Assembly (NCBI RefSeq): GCF_900187365.1
Contig: NZ_FYDG01000001.1
Coordinates: 1,116,001 to 1,180,000, forward strand
DNA length: 64,000 nt
Direction: 5' to 3'
Source: Rhodoblastus acidophilus
GTDB taxonomy: Bacteria > Pseudomonadota > Alphaproteobacteria > Rhizobiales > Beijerinckiaceae
Shown: positions 27,533 to 35,542 of the stretch, piece by piece
Position numbering within the stretch: position 1 is the stretch's first letter
Layout: the number at the start of each line of letters is the position of its first letter
The notes under the pieces: generated by a model
Told to the model about the DNA's origin: nothing
The model's input: the letters and a program-made list of their open reading frames with translations, nothing else
The model's database searches: none
Program-made: the position numbers and the translations under genes

Positions 27533-28267
27533 TTGCCTTTTAGCGCCTGGCTCGGGCCGGACGACAGGAACTGGCTGAAGGCGGGCGCGCGGACCGCCTT
27601 GAGCGGCCCCGCGTTCTATGTCGCGCTGTCGCTGATGAGCACCGGCGCGCTGGCCCGCGCGGCCGATATGCCGCCCGGCGCCGCCATGCTGGCGACCGCG
27701 CTGATCTGGGCGGGGCCGGGACAAGTGCTGTTCTTCGGCGCCCTGGCGGCGAAAGCGGCGCCGGCGGCCATCGCTTTGGCTGTGAGTCTGTCCTCGGTCC
27801 GCCTGCTGCCGATGTGCCTGTCGGTGCTGCCCATGCTGCGCGGCCCGCGCACGCGGCGGTGGGTGCTGGCGCTCGCCGCGCATTTCATCGCGGTGACGGT
27901 CTGGACCGAATCGCTGCGCCGCCTGCCCGACATGAAGCGGGAGGGGCGGATGCCGTTCTTCTTCGGTTTCGCCCTGACCTGCGTCGCCCTGACCACGCTC
28001 GCCAGCGGGCTGGGCTACTGGCTCACCGCCGCCATTCCCGGGCCGCTGGCGGCCGGCCTGATGACGTTGTCGCCCTTCTACTTTCTCGCCGCCACGGCGC
28101 GGGCCGCGCGCGACGGCGCCGACTGGCTGGCCATCGGCGCCGGGGTCGTGCTGGCGCCGCTGGCCGAAGCGACGGTCGGCGGCGATTTCGACCTGCCGCT
28201 GGTGGCGCTGCTGGGCGGCGGCGGCGCGTGGCTCGTCGGCTTTTACGCGCGAAAGGCGGCGGCGTGA
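27533..28267 (+). CDS. azlC: AzlC family branched-chain amino acid exporter subunit
   Basis: A 244-residue inner-membrane protein of the AzlC family. Several hydrophobic segments follow WLKAGARTALSGPAFYVALS. The conserved region LIWAGPGQVLFFGALAAKAAP is at about residues 61-81, and FFGFALTCVALTT lies near 143. AzlCD pairs export branched-chain amino acids. It starts with TTG 4 bases after the FNR-type regulator's stop and shares a GTGA overlap with azlD. Possible co-transcription with the regulator is unusual and may be coincidental. Confidence 0.85.
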   Translation: MPFSAWLGPDDRNWLKAGARTALSGPAFYVALSLMSTGALARAADMPPGAAMLATALIWAGPGQVLFFGALAAKAAPAAIALAVSLSSVRLLPMCLSVLPMLRGPRTRRWVLALAAHFIAVTVWTESLRRLPDMKREGRMPFFFGFALTCVALTTLASGLGYWLTAAIPGPLAAGLMTLSPFYFLAATARAARDGADWLAIGAGVVLAPLAEATVGGDFDLPLVALLGGGGAWLVGFYARKAAA

Positions 28268-28605
28268 GCCTGGATCCGGTCGCCGCGCCCTATCTCGCAG
28301 TCGTCCTGCTCGGCTTTCTGCCCAGCGAGGTCTGGCGCTGGCTGTCGGTCGCCCTTGCGCATCGCATCGACGAGGACTCCGAGGTTTTTCGTTTCGTGCG
28401 CAGCCTCGCCACCGCGCTGCTGGTCGGCGTGGTTTACAAGATCGTCGCGGCCCCGGCGCGGGAGCTGGCGGCGGCGCCGCTGTGGGCGCGCGGGGGCGCG
28501 TTCGTGTTCGCGGCGGCGGCGTTTTTCGGATTCGGCCGTTCGGTGTTCGCGGCCATCCTCGCCGGCGAGGCCGCCGTGATCGCCGAAGCCTGGTGGTGGG
28601 GCTGA
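28264..28605 (+). CDS. azlD: AzlD family exporter small subunit
   Basis: A 113-residue membrane protein starting with GTG inside the azlC stop (GTGA overlap). Three to four hydrophobic segments and PYLAVVLLGFLPSEVWRWL near the start match the AzlD family, the small partner that AzlC needs for branched-chain amino acid export. The overlap indicates translational coupling. Confidence 0.8.
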   Translation: MSLDPVAAPYLAVVLLGFLPSEVWRWLSVALAHRIDEDSEVFRFVRSLATALLVGVVYKIVAAPARELAAAPLWARGGAFVFAAAAFFGFGRSVFAAILAGEAAVIAEAWWWG

Positions 28606-28668
28606 CGAAGGAACCACGGGCGGGCAAATTCGTCTGGAGTCATTGCGACATTTTCCAGGAGCGCCCCA

Positions 28669-28869
28669 ATGCGAATCTTGCTTGCCTCCGCCCTGCTCTG
28701 CGCCCTCGCCGCGCCCGCCTTCGCCCTGCCGCCGGCGCCCTCCGGCCTGTCCGCGCCCGCCCCGCTCGTTCCGGTCAAGAGCAAGGGCAAGGCGGGCAAG
28801 GGCAAGGCCGCCAAGGCGAAATGCGCGCCCGGCGCGATTTGTCCGCTGGTCGGCGGCGGCGATTACTGA
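28669..28869 (+). CDS. Small secreted Lys-rich protein
   Basis: A 66-residue protein with a good signal peptide (residues 1-18, MRILLASALLCALAAPAFA) and an AGGAG ribosome site. The mature part is Pro-rich, then carries a Lys/Gly/Ala stretch (KSKGKAGKGKAAKAK) and two Cys in CAPGAICP that could form a disulfide. No family is recognised. Expression signals are better than expected for a chance frame. Confidence 0.55.
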   Translation: MRILLASALLCALAAPAFALPPAPSGLSAPAPLVPVKSKGKAGKGKAAKAKCAPGAICPLVGGGDY

Positions 28870-28887
28870 CCGCCGCTCGCCTTAAGC

Positions 28888-28910
28888 CTGACTCAAAACC
28901 ACTGAGTCAG
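28888..28910. terminator. Hairpin at the end of the nitroreductase gene
   Basis: The arms CTGACTC and GAGTCAG with a 9-base loop span the nitroreductase stop codon, between convergent genes. Each arm contains a GANTC methylation site. There is no T-run, so termination is uncertain. Confidence 0.35.
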
Positions 28911-29456
28911 CGCGGCCACGTCCGGTCGGGCGCGATCCTCAATCTCGCCCTCGACGCGGCCGATGTGGATATAGCCCGCGATCTTCTCATGCGCCTCCAG
29001 ACCGAGCCGGTCGAGCATGTCGCGGTCATAGGCGATCCATTCGGTGAGCCAGGCGGTGCGGTAGCCCATCGCCACGGCGGCGACCGTGAGGTTCATGCAC
29101 ACCGCGCCCGCCGACATTTCCTGCTCCCAGAGCGGGATTTTCACATGCGGCGCGGCGCGCGACACCACCGCCACCACCAGCGGCGCGCGGGAAAACCGCG
29201 CCTGTTCCGCCGCGAGCCTTTCCTCGCCCGCCTGCGGATTTTGCGCGCGAAAAACCTCGGCGCACAGCGCGCCGGCGCGGGCGCGGGCCTCGCCCTCGAA
29301 CACGATGAAGCGCCACGGCGCCAGCTTGCCATGATCGGGAACGCGCGCCGCGATCGCAAGCATTTGCGCGACCTCGTCGCGGGTCGGAGCCGGCCCCTTC
29401 ATGATCGGCGGCGGCGCGGAGCGGCGGCGGGCGAGCAGGTTCAGCGTGTCGTTCAT
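28893..29456 (-). CDS. Nitroreductase family protein (YdjA-like)
   Basis: A 187-residue FMN-dependent oxidoreductase of the nitroreductase fold. Residues 1-12 (MNDTLNLLARRR) begin the typical first helix. ARVPDHGKLAPWRFIVFEG (near 37-55) is the FMN phosphate-binding region, SAGAVCMNLTVAAVAMGY matches the central helix, and GYIHIGR is at the C-terminus. These small enzymes reduce nitroaromatics and quinones with NAD(P)H. The ATG at 29456 is preferred over a longer frame that overlaps the divergent gene upstream. Confidence 0.88.
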   Translation of the reverse strand: MNDTLNLLARRRSAPPPIMKGPAPTRDEVAQMLAIAARVPDHGKLAPWRFIVFEGEARARAGALCAEVFRAQNPQAGEERLAAEQARFSRAPLVVAVVSRAAPHVKIPLWEQEMSAGAVCMNLTVAAVAMGYRTAWLTEWIAYDRDMLDRLGLEAHEKIAGYIHIGRVEGEIEDRARPDVAALTQWF

Positions 29457-29553
29457 GGCGATCCTTCGACGCAAGGTCCCGAATGCGGTCGCCGCGACAT
29501 TGGCCGCAAAAATGTCGCTTTGTAAACCGATGCAGAACGGCCATTGTGCGGAG

Positions 29554-30450
29554 ATGACAAAGCCCATGACCTTCTGGCGCCTCGCGCTGCCGGTCGTCCT
29601 GTTCGCGTGCGCGCCCGCCTGCGCCGGCGCGCCCGTGACCTTGAGCGCCGTTTACGCCCCCAGCGATTCCCAGCCGATTCGCTCCGGCGTCACCTGGCGG
29701 GTGTTTTCCGCGCGCGCCGAAGCCGACGGCGCTTATCCCCTGATCGCGGAATCCAGCGAAGCGACGCCGGTCGTGCCGCTCGACGACGGCGACTATATCG
29801 TGCACGCCGCCTGCGGCCTCGCCGGGATCGCCAAGCGGATCACGGTCGGCGCCGCGCCGATGTCGCAAAAGCTGGTGATGAACGCGGGCGGCCTAAAACT
29901 CGCGGGCATGCTAGGCGACGCCGGTATCCCGCCGTCCAAGCTGGTGATCCAGGTCTACCTGCCCTCCTCGACCGACCCGGAAGCCAAATTGATCCTGCCC
30001 AGTCTCAAGGCGGGCGAATCCGTCTGCCTGCCGGAGGGCAATTATCACGTCGTCTCCAAGCTGATGGACGCGGCCGTCGGCGGCGCCAACGCCACCAATT
30101 CGGTGATCTACGCCGATTTGCGCGTGATCGCGGGCAAGCTGACCTCCGGCGAGTTGCGCCATCGCGCCGCCACCATGACGCTGAAACTCGTCAACGCGCC
30201 GGGCGGCGAGGCGCTGGCGAACACCGCCTTTTCCGTGCTGACGCCGGGCGGCGACGTCATCCGCGAAATGATCGGCGCCTTCCCCTCGCTGGTGCTGGCG
30301 GAAGGCGAATACATCGCCATCGCCCGCCACGAGAACAAGACCTATCAGGCGACGTTCCGGGTTCATTCCGGCGAGGATCGCGACGTCGAAGTGCTGGCGC
30401 AGCAGCCGGCGCCCGAAGGCGACCAGCCGCAGCAAGCCACGCCCGACTGA
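29554..30450 (+). CDS. Secreted protein of unknown function
   Basis: A 298-residue protein with a signal peptide (about residues 1-24, FWRLALPVVLFACAPACAG). Three beta-sandwich-like repeats follow, each ending in a similar phrase: LDDGDYIVHAACG, LPEGNYHVVSKL and LAEGEYIAIARHE. This looks like tandem carboxypeptidase-regulatory or Cna-B-like modules. The C-terminal 15 residues are Gln/Pro-rich. It is a conserved-looking envelope protein without an assigned role. The start could also be the ATG at 29566. Confidence 0.7.
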   Translation: MTKPMTFWRLALPVVLFACAPACAGAPVTLSAVYAPSDSQPIRSGVTWRVFSARAEADGAYPLIAESSEATPVVPLDDGDYIVHAACGLAGIAKRITVGAAPMSQKLVMNAGGLKLAGMLGDAGIPPSKLVIQVYLPSSTDPEAKLILPSLKAGESVCLPEGNYHVVSKLMDAAVGGANATNSVIYADLRVIAGKLTSGELRHRAATMTLKLVNAPGGEALANTAFSVLTPGGDVIREMIGAFPSLVLAEGEYIAIARHENKTYQATFRVHSGEDRDVEVLAQQPAPEGDQPQQATPD

Positions 30451-30465
30451 AATCGGGCGGGCGCA

Positions 30466-30530
30466 TAGCGTTTTCAAGCGAAGTGGAGGCCCGTTCGCAT
30501 GAAGAAAACGCGTCAAAACAAGAGACTCTA
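30466..30530. repeat. Hyphomicrobiales intergenic repeat
   Basis: The stretch containing GCGTTTTCAAGCGAAGTGGA and GAAGAAAACGCGTCAAAACA belongs to a dispersed intergenic repeat I know from Bradyrhizobium, Mesorhizobium and Methylobacterium genomes. GCGTTTTC and GAAAACGC form the arms of an imperfect hairpin. Its end coincides with the stop codon of the convergent CMD gene. Confidence 0.6.
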
Positions 30531-31097
30531 AACGTCTTCCCCATCCGGCAGCGGAACGTTAAAACCGTTCAGCGTGGTCGAGACCATGCAATAGAGGCCG
30601 ACGAGATATATCAGCTCCGCCGTGGCTTCGAGGCCGAACGCCTTGACGGCGCGCTGATAGGGCAAGGCCGGCAGCGGGCCGGCGGCCAGCGCAGTGGCGA
30701 CATCGAACACGATCGCCTCGTCCTCGGTCAGGTCCGCCGGTCGCTGGCCGGCGACGATGGTGGCGATTTTTGCGTCGGACAGGCCGCGCGCCTCGCCGAC
30801 CAGCACATGGGCGTAAATCTCGTAGGCGGAATGGAATTTCGCGCCGGTGGCGAGAATGGCCACTTCGCGCAGCGGCCGCGCCAGTTTGGGCGCGCTGGCG
30901 AGCGCCTTGACCAGCGCCCAGACCGGACCGCCATAATCGGGAAAACTGATCCAGGGATTCCATGGGCCGATCAGCGCGCCATTGCGGTCAATGGCGGTGA
31001 AGCCGGTGAAGCTCGTGGCGATGCCCTCTTTCATGTCGGCGTAAAGCCGCCTTTGCGGCTCGGTCAGGTCGGCGCAATTTTTCAGCGGCAAGCGCAT
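30528..31097 (-). CDS. Carboxymuconolactone decarboxylase family protein
   Basis: A 189-residue helical protein of the CMD/AhpD superfamily. PLREVAILATGAKFHSAYEIYAH (near residues 75-97) is the core motif. The usual AhpD catalytic Cys pair (CxxC) is absent; the equivalent positions read SAYE-x-x-AH, as in the non-peroxidase CMD-like members. ELIYLVGLYCMVSTTLNGFNVPLP is the typical C-terminal helix. The substrate is unknown. It stands alone, divergent from a cytochrome c gene. Confidence 0.85.
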   Translation of the reverse strand: MRLPLKNCADLTEPQRRLYADMKEGIATSFTGFTAIDRNGALIGPWNPWISFPDYGGPVWALVKALASAPKLARPLREVAILATGAKFHSAYEIYAHVLVGEARGLSDAKIATIVAGQRPADLTEDEAIVFDVATALAAGPLPALPYQRAVKAFGLEATAELIYLVGLYCMVSTTLNGFNVPLPDGEDV

Positions 31098-31282
31098 GGC
31101 GTCTCCGGGGTTTGACGACGGCGCAAGCTCCGTCCCTTGCGTAACGCTCGATTTCCGCCCCGGTTGCGCCCGCCCGTTTTGAGCCGGCGCAAGGGTCTTT
31201 TGAGCTGGCGCAAGCGCTGGCGCGCCAATTGCGCTATTCTTGATTTCAGCGCTTCGATCCGCGCCGATGAGGAGAGTCGCCC

Positions 31283-31582
31283 ATGGCCCGCGCAGCCCTT
31301 GCACTCGTGCTGACCCTTGCAACCACCGTCCCGCTCGCGGCGGCCGACATCGCCAGCGGCAAGAAAATCGCGCAACGCTGGTGCGCCGCCTGCCATGTCG
31401 TCGCCATGGACCAGAATCGGGCGAGCGTGGACGTCCCCACCTTTTGCGACATCGCGCAGCGCAAGAGCGGAGAACAACTCCGGACGTTCCTGATCGACCC
31501 GCACCCGAAAATGCCGGATATGAGCCTGACGCGGGGAGAGATCGCGGACATCGTGGCCTATATTGAATCGCTGAAGCCTTAA
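31283..31582 (+). CDS. Small c-type cytochrome
   Basis: A 99-residue periplasmic cytochrome c. The signal peptide covers residues 1-21. The haem motif CAACH is at 34-38. Met77, in HPKMPDM, is the likely sixth ligand, and the C-terminal helix IADIVAYIESL packs on the haem. The compact single-haem size suggests an electron shuttle. The neighbours give no specific partner. Confidence 0.9.
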   Translation: MARAALALVLTLATTVPLAAADIASGKKIAQRWCAACHVVAMDQNRASVDVPTFCDIAQRKSGEQLRTFLIDPHPKMPDMSLTRGEIADIVAYIESLKP

Positions 31583-31669
31583 GCTCCGAGGGGGCGGTCG
31601 CATTCGGCCGCTCCAGCCACAGGCAAGGTCGCAAGTCTACGCTTGACGAGCGTCAATCGAGACCTGCCG

Positions 31670-32194
31670 ATGAAAACCCAGATTACGCCGACCGACCGTG
31701 AAGTATTTTTTGAACGCGACCGCTTCATCGTTTCCAAAACAGATCTGAAGGGGCGGCTGACTTACGTTAATCGCGCTTTCCGGGATATCTCTCATTATTC
31801 CGCCAAGGAATTGATCGGAGCGCCCCATTCCGTCGTGCGCCATCCCGACATGCCCCGCGCGATTTTCAAATTCATGTGGGATCGCATTCTCGAAGGCCAT
31901 GAGGTCTTCACTTACGTGAAGAACATCACCAAGCTCGGCGACCATTACTGGGTGTTCGCGCATGTCACGCCGTCCTTCGACGACGGCGGCGCGTTCCTCG
32001 GCTTCCATTCCAACCGCCGGGCGCCGGATCGCCGCGTGTTGAGCGAAACCATCGTCCCGCTCTACGCCTCCCTGTTGAAGACCGAAAAGGCGACCGCCAA
32101 CGCCAAGGACGGCCTCGCAGCGTCTTACCGTCAATTCACCGACATCGTCCAAAGCAAGGCGCGCAGTTATGATGAAATGGTCTTCTCTCTCTGA
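31670..32194 (+). CDS. PAS-domain sensor protein (Aer-like)
   Basis: A 174-residue soluble PAS protein of the Aer/energy-taxis type. [20 protein letters not shown] is near residues 29-48, [20 protein letters not shown] is the characteristic Aer-like helix, and [13 protein letters not shown] is the last strand. No membrane segment or signalling domain is present, which is unusual because Aer normally carries both. The next gene, a chemoreceptor with no sensor domain, overlaps it by 26 bases, so the pair looks like a receptor split in two. ATG 31670 is preferred to TTG 31643. Confidence 0.82.
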   Translation: MKTQITPTDREVFFERDRFIVSKTDLKGRLTYVNRAFRDISHYSAKELIGAPHSVVRHPDMPRAIFKFMWDRILEGHEVFTYVKNITKLGDHYWVFAHVTPSFDDGGAFLGFHSNRRAPDRRVLSETIVPLYASLLKTEKATANAKDGLAASYRQFTDIVQSKARSYDEMVFSL

Positions 32195-33758
32195 AGCGCG
32201 GGCGGCGGTTGCGGTGGGAAGCGCCGCCTGCGCCGCCAGCGTTGCGGCGAGCCTCGCCGATCATACGCTGCTGGCGGCCGGCCTGGGCGGTCTCGGCGCG
32301 CTCGCGGCCCTGGCGGGCTGGCTCGCCTTGAAGCGGATCGCGCAGGTCGTGGCTGAGGGGCGCCGCCTGTGCGGCGCCGTGACGATCGGCGATTTCGAAA
32401 CCCGGCTCGCCGACGTCACTGAGGGCGGCGAGACCGGGGCGTTTCTCGAAGAGCTGAACGATATGGCGGATGTGGTGGACGCGTATATGCGCGAAGCGAC
32501 CGCCTCGCTCGAAGCCATGCGCAAGAACAACTATTTCCGCCGCATCCTGCCGGACGGCCTCAAGGGCGCCCTGCTGCACTCGGCCACCACCATCAACGAA
32601 GCCGCCGACGCGATCGAATCCCGCGTCTCCGCCTTCGACATGTCCACCGAGGAGTTTTCGACGCAGATCGGGCGGATCGTCGAGCAACTCGCCGCCTCCG
32701 CCGGCGGCATCGGCGGCCTCGCCCAATCTTTGGCCCAGGGCAGCGACGCCACCGGCGCGCGCGCCAGCGGCCTCGGCGCCGCCGCCGAAACCGCCTCGGG
32801 CAGCGTCGAGGCGGTCAAAGACTCCGCCGACCGGCTCGCCGTTTCGGCCCAGGACGTCGGCGCCTCGATGCGCCGCACCGCCGATATCGCCCGCGACGCC
32901 GTCGCCGCCGCCGACAAGACCGGACAGGCGGTCGAGAGCCTGAGCGGCGCGGTGACGCGCATCGGCGCCATTGTCGGGATCATCAACAAGATCGCGGTGC
33001 AGACCAATCTGCTGGCGCTCAACGCCACCATCGAGGCCTCGCGCGCCGGCGAGGCCGGCCGCGGCTTCGCCGTGGTGGCCGGCGAGGTCAAGTCGCTGGC
33101 GGAGCAGACCACGCGGGCCACCGAGGAGATCGGCTCGCTGATCGCCGAGGTCGAGCAGGCGACCCACGCCGCCGTGGCCTCCACCGGCGAGATCGGGGCG
33201 CGCATCGCCGACATCGACGAGGTGACCGGCGCGGCCCTGCCGCAGATCGAAAGCCAGGTGGTCGGCGCCGGCGAGATCGCCCAGCATCTGCAAACCACGC
33301 TGCAGCTCACCCGGCAGGTTTTGGACGCCCTGACCGGCATCCAGGCCACGGCGAAGCAGAGCCTGGGCATGGCGCGCGACGTCACCGGCGCGGCCAGCGC
33401 CATCGGCGAGGAAAGCGGCCGCCTCAACGCGACCGTCGGCGATTTCCTCGTCAGCCTGCGCAAGGGCCCGCTCGACCGCCGCGACACCGAGCGGCACCAG
33501 ATTTGCGCGCCCGCCGAGCTGGTGACCGAGAACGGCGTTTTGCCGATCAAAGTGTTCGACGTCAGCCGGTCCGGGGCGAAAGTCGCGCCCGCGACCGGAA
33601 TCCCCAAGGGCGGCTCGGTGATGCTGCGCTTCTCGGACGGGCAGGAGACCCCGGCCAAGGTGAAGTGGATTCACGACGACCAGGCGGGGCTGGCCCTGCC
33701 GCCCGGCGCCCTGAACAAGGTCCTCCTGGGCAAATTGCAGGCCCAATCGGCGGCGTGA
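32169..33758 (+). CDS. Chemoreceptor with C-terminal PilZ domain
   Basis: A 529-residue receptor. Two hydrophobic segments sit close together at residues 12-55 with no periplasmic domain between them. A helical linker follows, then the signalling domain with the tip [20 protein letters not shown] (near 276-295). The C-terminal 90 residues form a PilZ domain: RRDTER supplies the RxxxR motif and DVSRSGAKV the D/NxSxxG motif, so cyclic-di-GMP binding looks possible. PilZ-tailed receptors are known from Azospirillum Tlp1/Aer. Input probably comes from the overlapping PAS protein. Confidence 0.9.
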   Translation: MMKWSSLSEARAAVAVGSAACAASVAASLADHTLLAAGLGGLGALAALAGWLALKRIAQVVAEGRRLCGAVTIGDFETRLADVTEGGETGAFLEELNDMADVVDAYMREATASLEAMRKNNYFRRILPDGLKGALLHSATTINEAADAIESRVSAFDMSTEEFSTQIGRIVEQLAASAGGIGGLAQSLAQGSDATGARASGLGAAAETASGSVEAVKDSADRLAVSAQDVGASMRRTADIARDAVAAADKTGQAVESLSGAVTRIGAIVGIINKIAVQTNLLALNATIEASRAGEAGRGFAVVAGEVKSLAEQTTRATEEIGSLIAEVEQATHAAVASTGEIGARIADIDEVTGAALPQIESQVVGAGEIAQHLQTTLQLTRQVLDALTGIQATAKQSLGMARDVTGAASAIGEESGRLNATVGDFLVSLRKGPLDRRDTERHQICAPAELVTENGVLPIKVFDVSRSGAKVAPATGIPKGGSVMLRFSDGQETPAKVKWIHDDQAGLALPPGALNKVLLGKLQAQSAA

Positions 33759-33774
33759 CCGCGACGACCCGAAA

Positions 33775-33799
33775 CGGGCGGCGACACGGCCGCCGCCCG
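33775..33799. terminator. Bidirectional hairpin terminator
   Basis: The perfect 9-base arms CGGGCGGCG and CGCCGCCCG with a 7-base loop lie between the convergent PilZ-receptor and aldo/keto reductase genes. There is no clear T-run on either strand. Confidence 0.6.
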
Positions 33800-33800
33800 A

Positions 33801-34844
33801 TTACGGCGCGGGATTGCCGCGCAACTGGTAAATGGCGTCGATGCGGCGCAGCAGCTCCGGCGGCAATTCGTGCGGCGCGTCGAGAATGATCTTCAACTGC
33901 TCCAGATTGGTCGCGCCGACGATATTGGCGGTGACGAAGGGGCGCGACGTGACGAAGGCCAGCGCCAGATGCACGGGATGCAGGCCGAACTCTTTCGCCA
34001 GCGCCACATAATCCTCGATCGCCGCGTCGACGCCCGGCTTTTCATAGCGCTGGCCCCGGTCGAACAGGGTGCTGCGCGCGCCCGGCGGCCGGGCGCCATG
34101 CAAATATTTGCCGGTGAGAAAGCCCTGCGCCAGCGGCGAATAGGCCAACAGGCCAACCTGCTCGCGGAAGGCGAATTCGGCGAGGCCGATCTCGAACTGG
34201 CGGTTGAGCAGATGATAGGCGTTCTGGATCGAAACCGGACGCGGCCCGACGCCCGCCTCGGCGACGCGCAGGAATTGCGCGACGCCCCAGGGGGTTTCGT
34301 TGGACAGGCCGAAATGCCGGATCTTGCCCTGCGCGACCAACTCTTGCAGCGCCGAGGCGGTCTCCTCGAACGACACCCCGTCCGGCCCGCCGCGATCCTC
34401 ATAGGCGTTGGACAGACCGTCAAACAGAACCATCGGCCGGTCCGGCCAATGCAACTGGTAGAGGTCGATATAGTCGGTCCGCAGCCGCTTGAGCGAGCCT
34501 TCGACGGCGCGGAAAATGTTGGCGCGGTCGAGCCGCGCCTCCGCGCCGTCGCGAAACCAGGGCATGGCGGTGCGGCCCACCACCTTGCTGGCGAGCACGA
34601 TCCTGTCGCGATTTTTGCGCGCCGCGAACCATTCGCCGATGATGGTTTCGGTCGAGCCGGATGTCTCGGCGCGGGGCGGGATGGAATAAAGCTCCGCCGT
34701 ATCGAAGAAATTCACGCCGTGGGCGACGGCGTAATCCATCTGGGCGAAGGCGTCGGCGCGGTCGGTCTGCTGGCCATAGGTCATGGTGCCCAGGCAGATT
34801 TCCGATATTTTCAGGCCGCTGCGGCCAAGCTGTCGTGTCTGCAT
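33801..34844 (-). CDS. Aldo/keto reductase (Tas-like)
   Basis: A 347-residue NADPH-dependent aldo/keto reductase. LGRSGLKISEICLGTMTYG opens the barrel. The catalytic Asp and Tyr are in NFFDTAELY, and the catalytic Lys is in ASKVVG. YIDLYQLHWPDR, RHFGLSNET and the C-terminal cofactor region IVGATNLEQLK are typical of the Tas/YghZ branch, which reduces aldehydes and related carbonyls. The ATG at 34844 lies 5 bases after the stop of the deoxyribosyltransferase gene, so the two probably form an operon. Confidence 0.92.
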   Translation of the reverse strand: MQTRQLGRSGLKISEICLGTMTYGQQTDRADAFAQMDYAVAHGVNFFDTAELYSIPPRAETSGSTETIIGEWFAARKNRDRIVLASKVVGRTAMPWFRDGAEARLDRANIFRAVEGSLKRLRTDYIDLYQLHWPDRPMVLFDGLSNAYEDRGGPDGVSFEETASALQELVAQGKIRHFGLSNETPWGVAQFLRVAEAGVGPRPVSIQNAYHLLNRQFEIGLAEFAFREQVGLLAYSPLAQGFLTGKYLHGARPPGARSTLFDRGQRYEKPGVDAAIEDYVALAKEFGLHPVHLALAFVTSRPFVTANIVGATNLEQLKIILDAPHELPPELLRRIDAIYQLRGNPAP

Positions 34845-34849
34845 GTTCG

Positions 34850-35404
34850 TCAAAATCCGAATTTCAACAGCGCCTTGCGCAGGCAGGCGGTGAACAGGGC
34901 GAGGTCTTCGATCGGCGCCTTGACCTCTGGGCGCAGCACCGACTGGCCCGACGCCCGGAGCGCGCAATCCAGCATGAGATTATCCGAATTGCCGAATTTC
35001 TCGATCTCGAAGCCATGGGCGTCGCACCAGACGCCCTGCGGCGTTTGATGCGCGCCGAACGCCTCGGCGACGCGGTCGAACAGATCGGCGGGATCGTTGC
35101 TGTAGGCGAACGCCGGCTTGCCGCGCGCAACGAACAGGCCCAGTTCGAACGCCGTGCCGGGGTCGGCGCTGACGCCGCGAAACGGCGACAAGTTGAAAAT
35201 GGCGGCGTCGGCCTGCGCGATCGCGGCGAGATTGGCGGCGTAGATGCGCGCGTCGCGTCCCTCGCCCTCCCCGACCTCGTGATCGAGCGGATACAGCCCG
35301 ACAAAGCCGAATTCCTGGCACAGCGCCTTCTTGCGCAGGCCGATCTCAACGGCGTCGGGCAGGAAGACCTCGGGACCGGCGAGATAGATTTTTTTTCCAG
35401 GCAT
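34850..35404 (-). CDS. Nucleoside 2-deoxyribosyltransferase family protein
   Basis: A 184-residue protein of the nucleoside 2-deoxyribosyltransferase fold, which cleaves or exchanges N-glycosidic bonds of (deoxy)nucleosides. KIYLAGPEVFLPDA near the N-terminus is the first substrate loop. YPLDHEVG follows, and RGVSADPGTAFELGLFVARG near 76-95 contains the catalytic Glu in the D-x-G-T-x-x-E pattern. The size is normal. It precedes the aldo/keto reductase on the same strand. Confidence 0.88.
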   Translation of the reverse strand: MPGKKIYLAGPEVFLPDAVEIGLRKKALCQEFGFVGLYPLDHEVGEGEGRDARIYAANLAAIAQADAAIFNLSPFRGVSADPGTAFELGLFVARGKPAFAYSNDPADLFDRVAEAFGAHQTPQGVWCDAHGFEIEKFGNSDNLMLDCALRASGQSVLRPEVKAPIEDLALFTACLRKALLKFGF

Positions 35405-35542
35405 GCGAATCCCTCGCGCGCGAAGCGTGCGGCGCTCGATAAGTCAGGGATAGAGCAGCCGGAACGCGACCTCAAGCGTCGCGCAAGGCGGGCGGGTTAA
35501 AACTCGCTCGGCGCCGCCTGCGTCCCTCTCCCAGATATTCCG

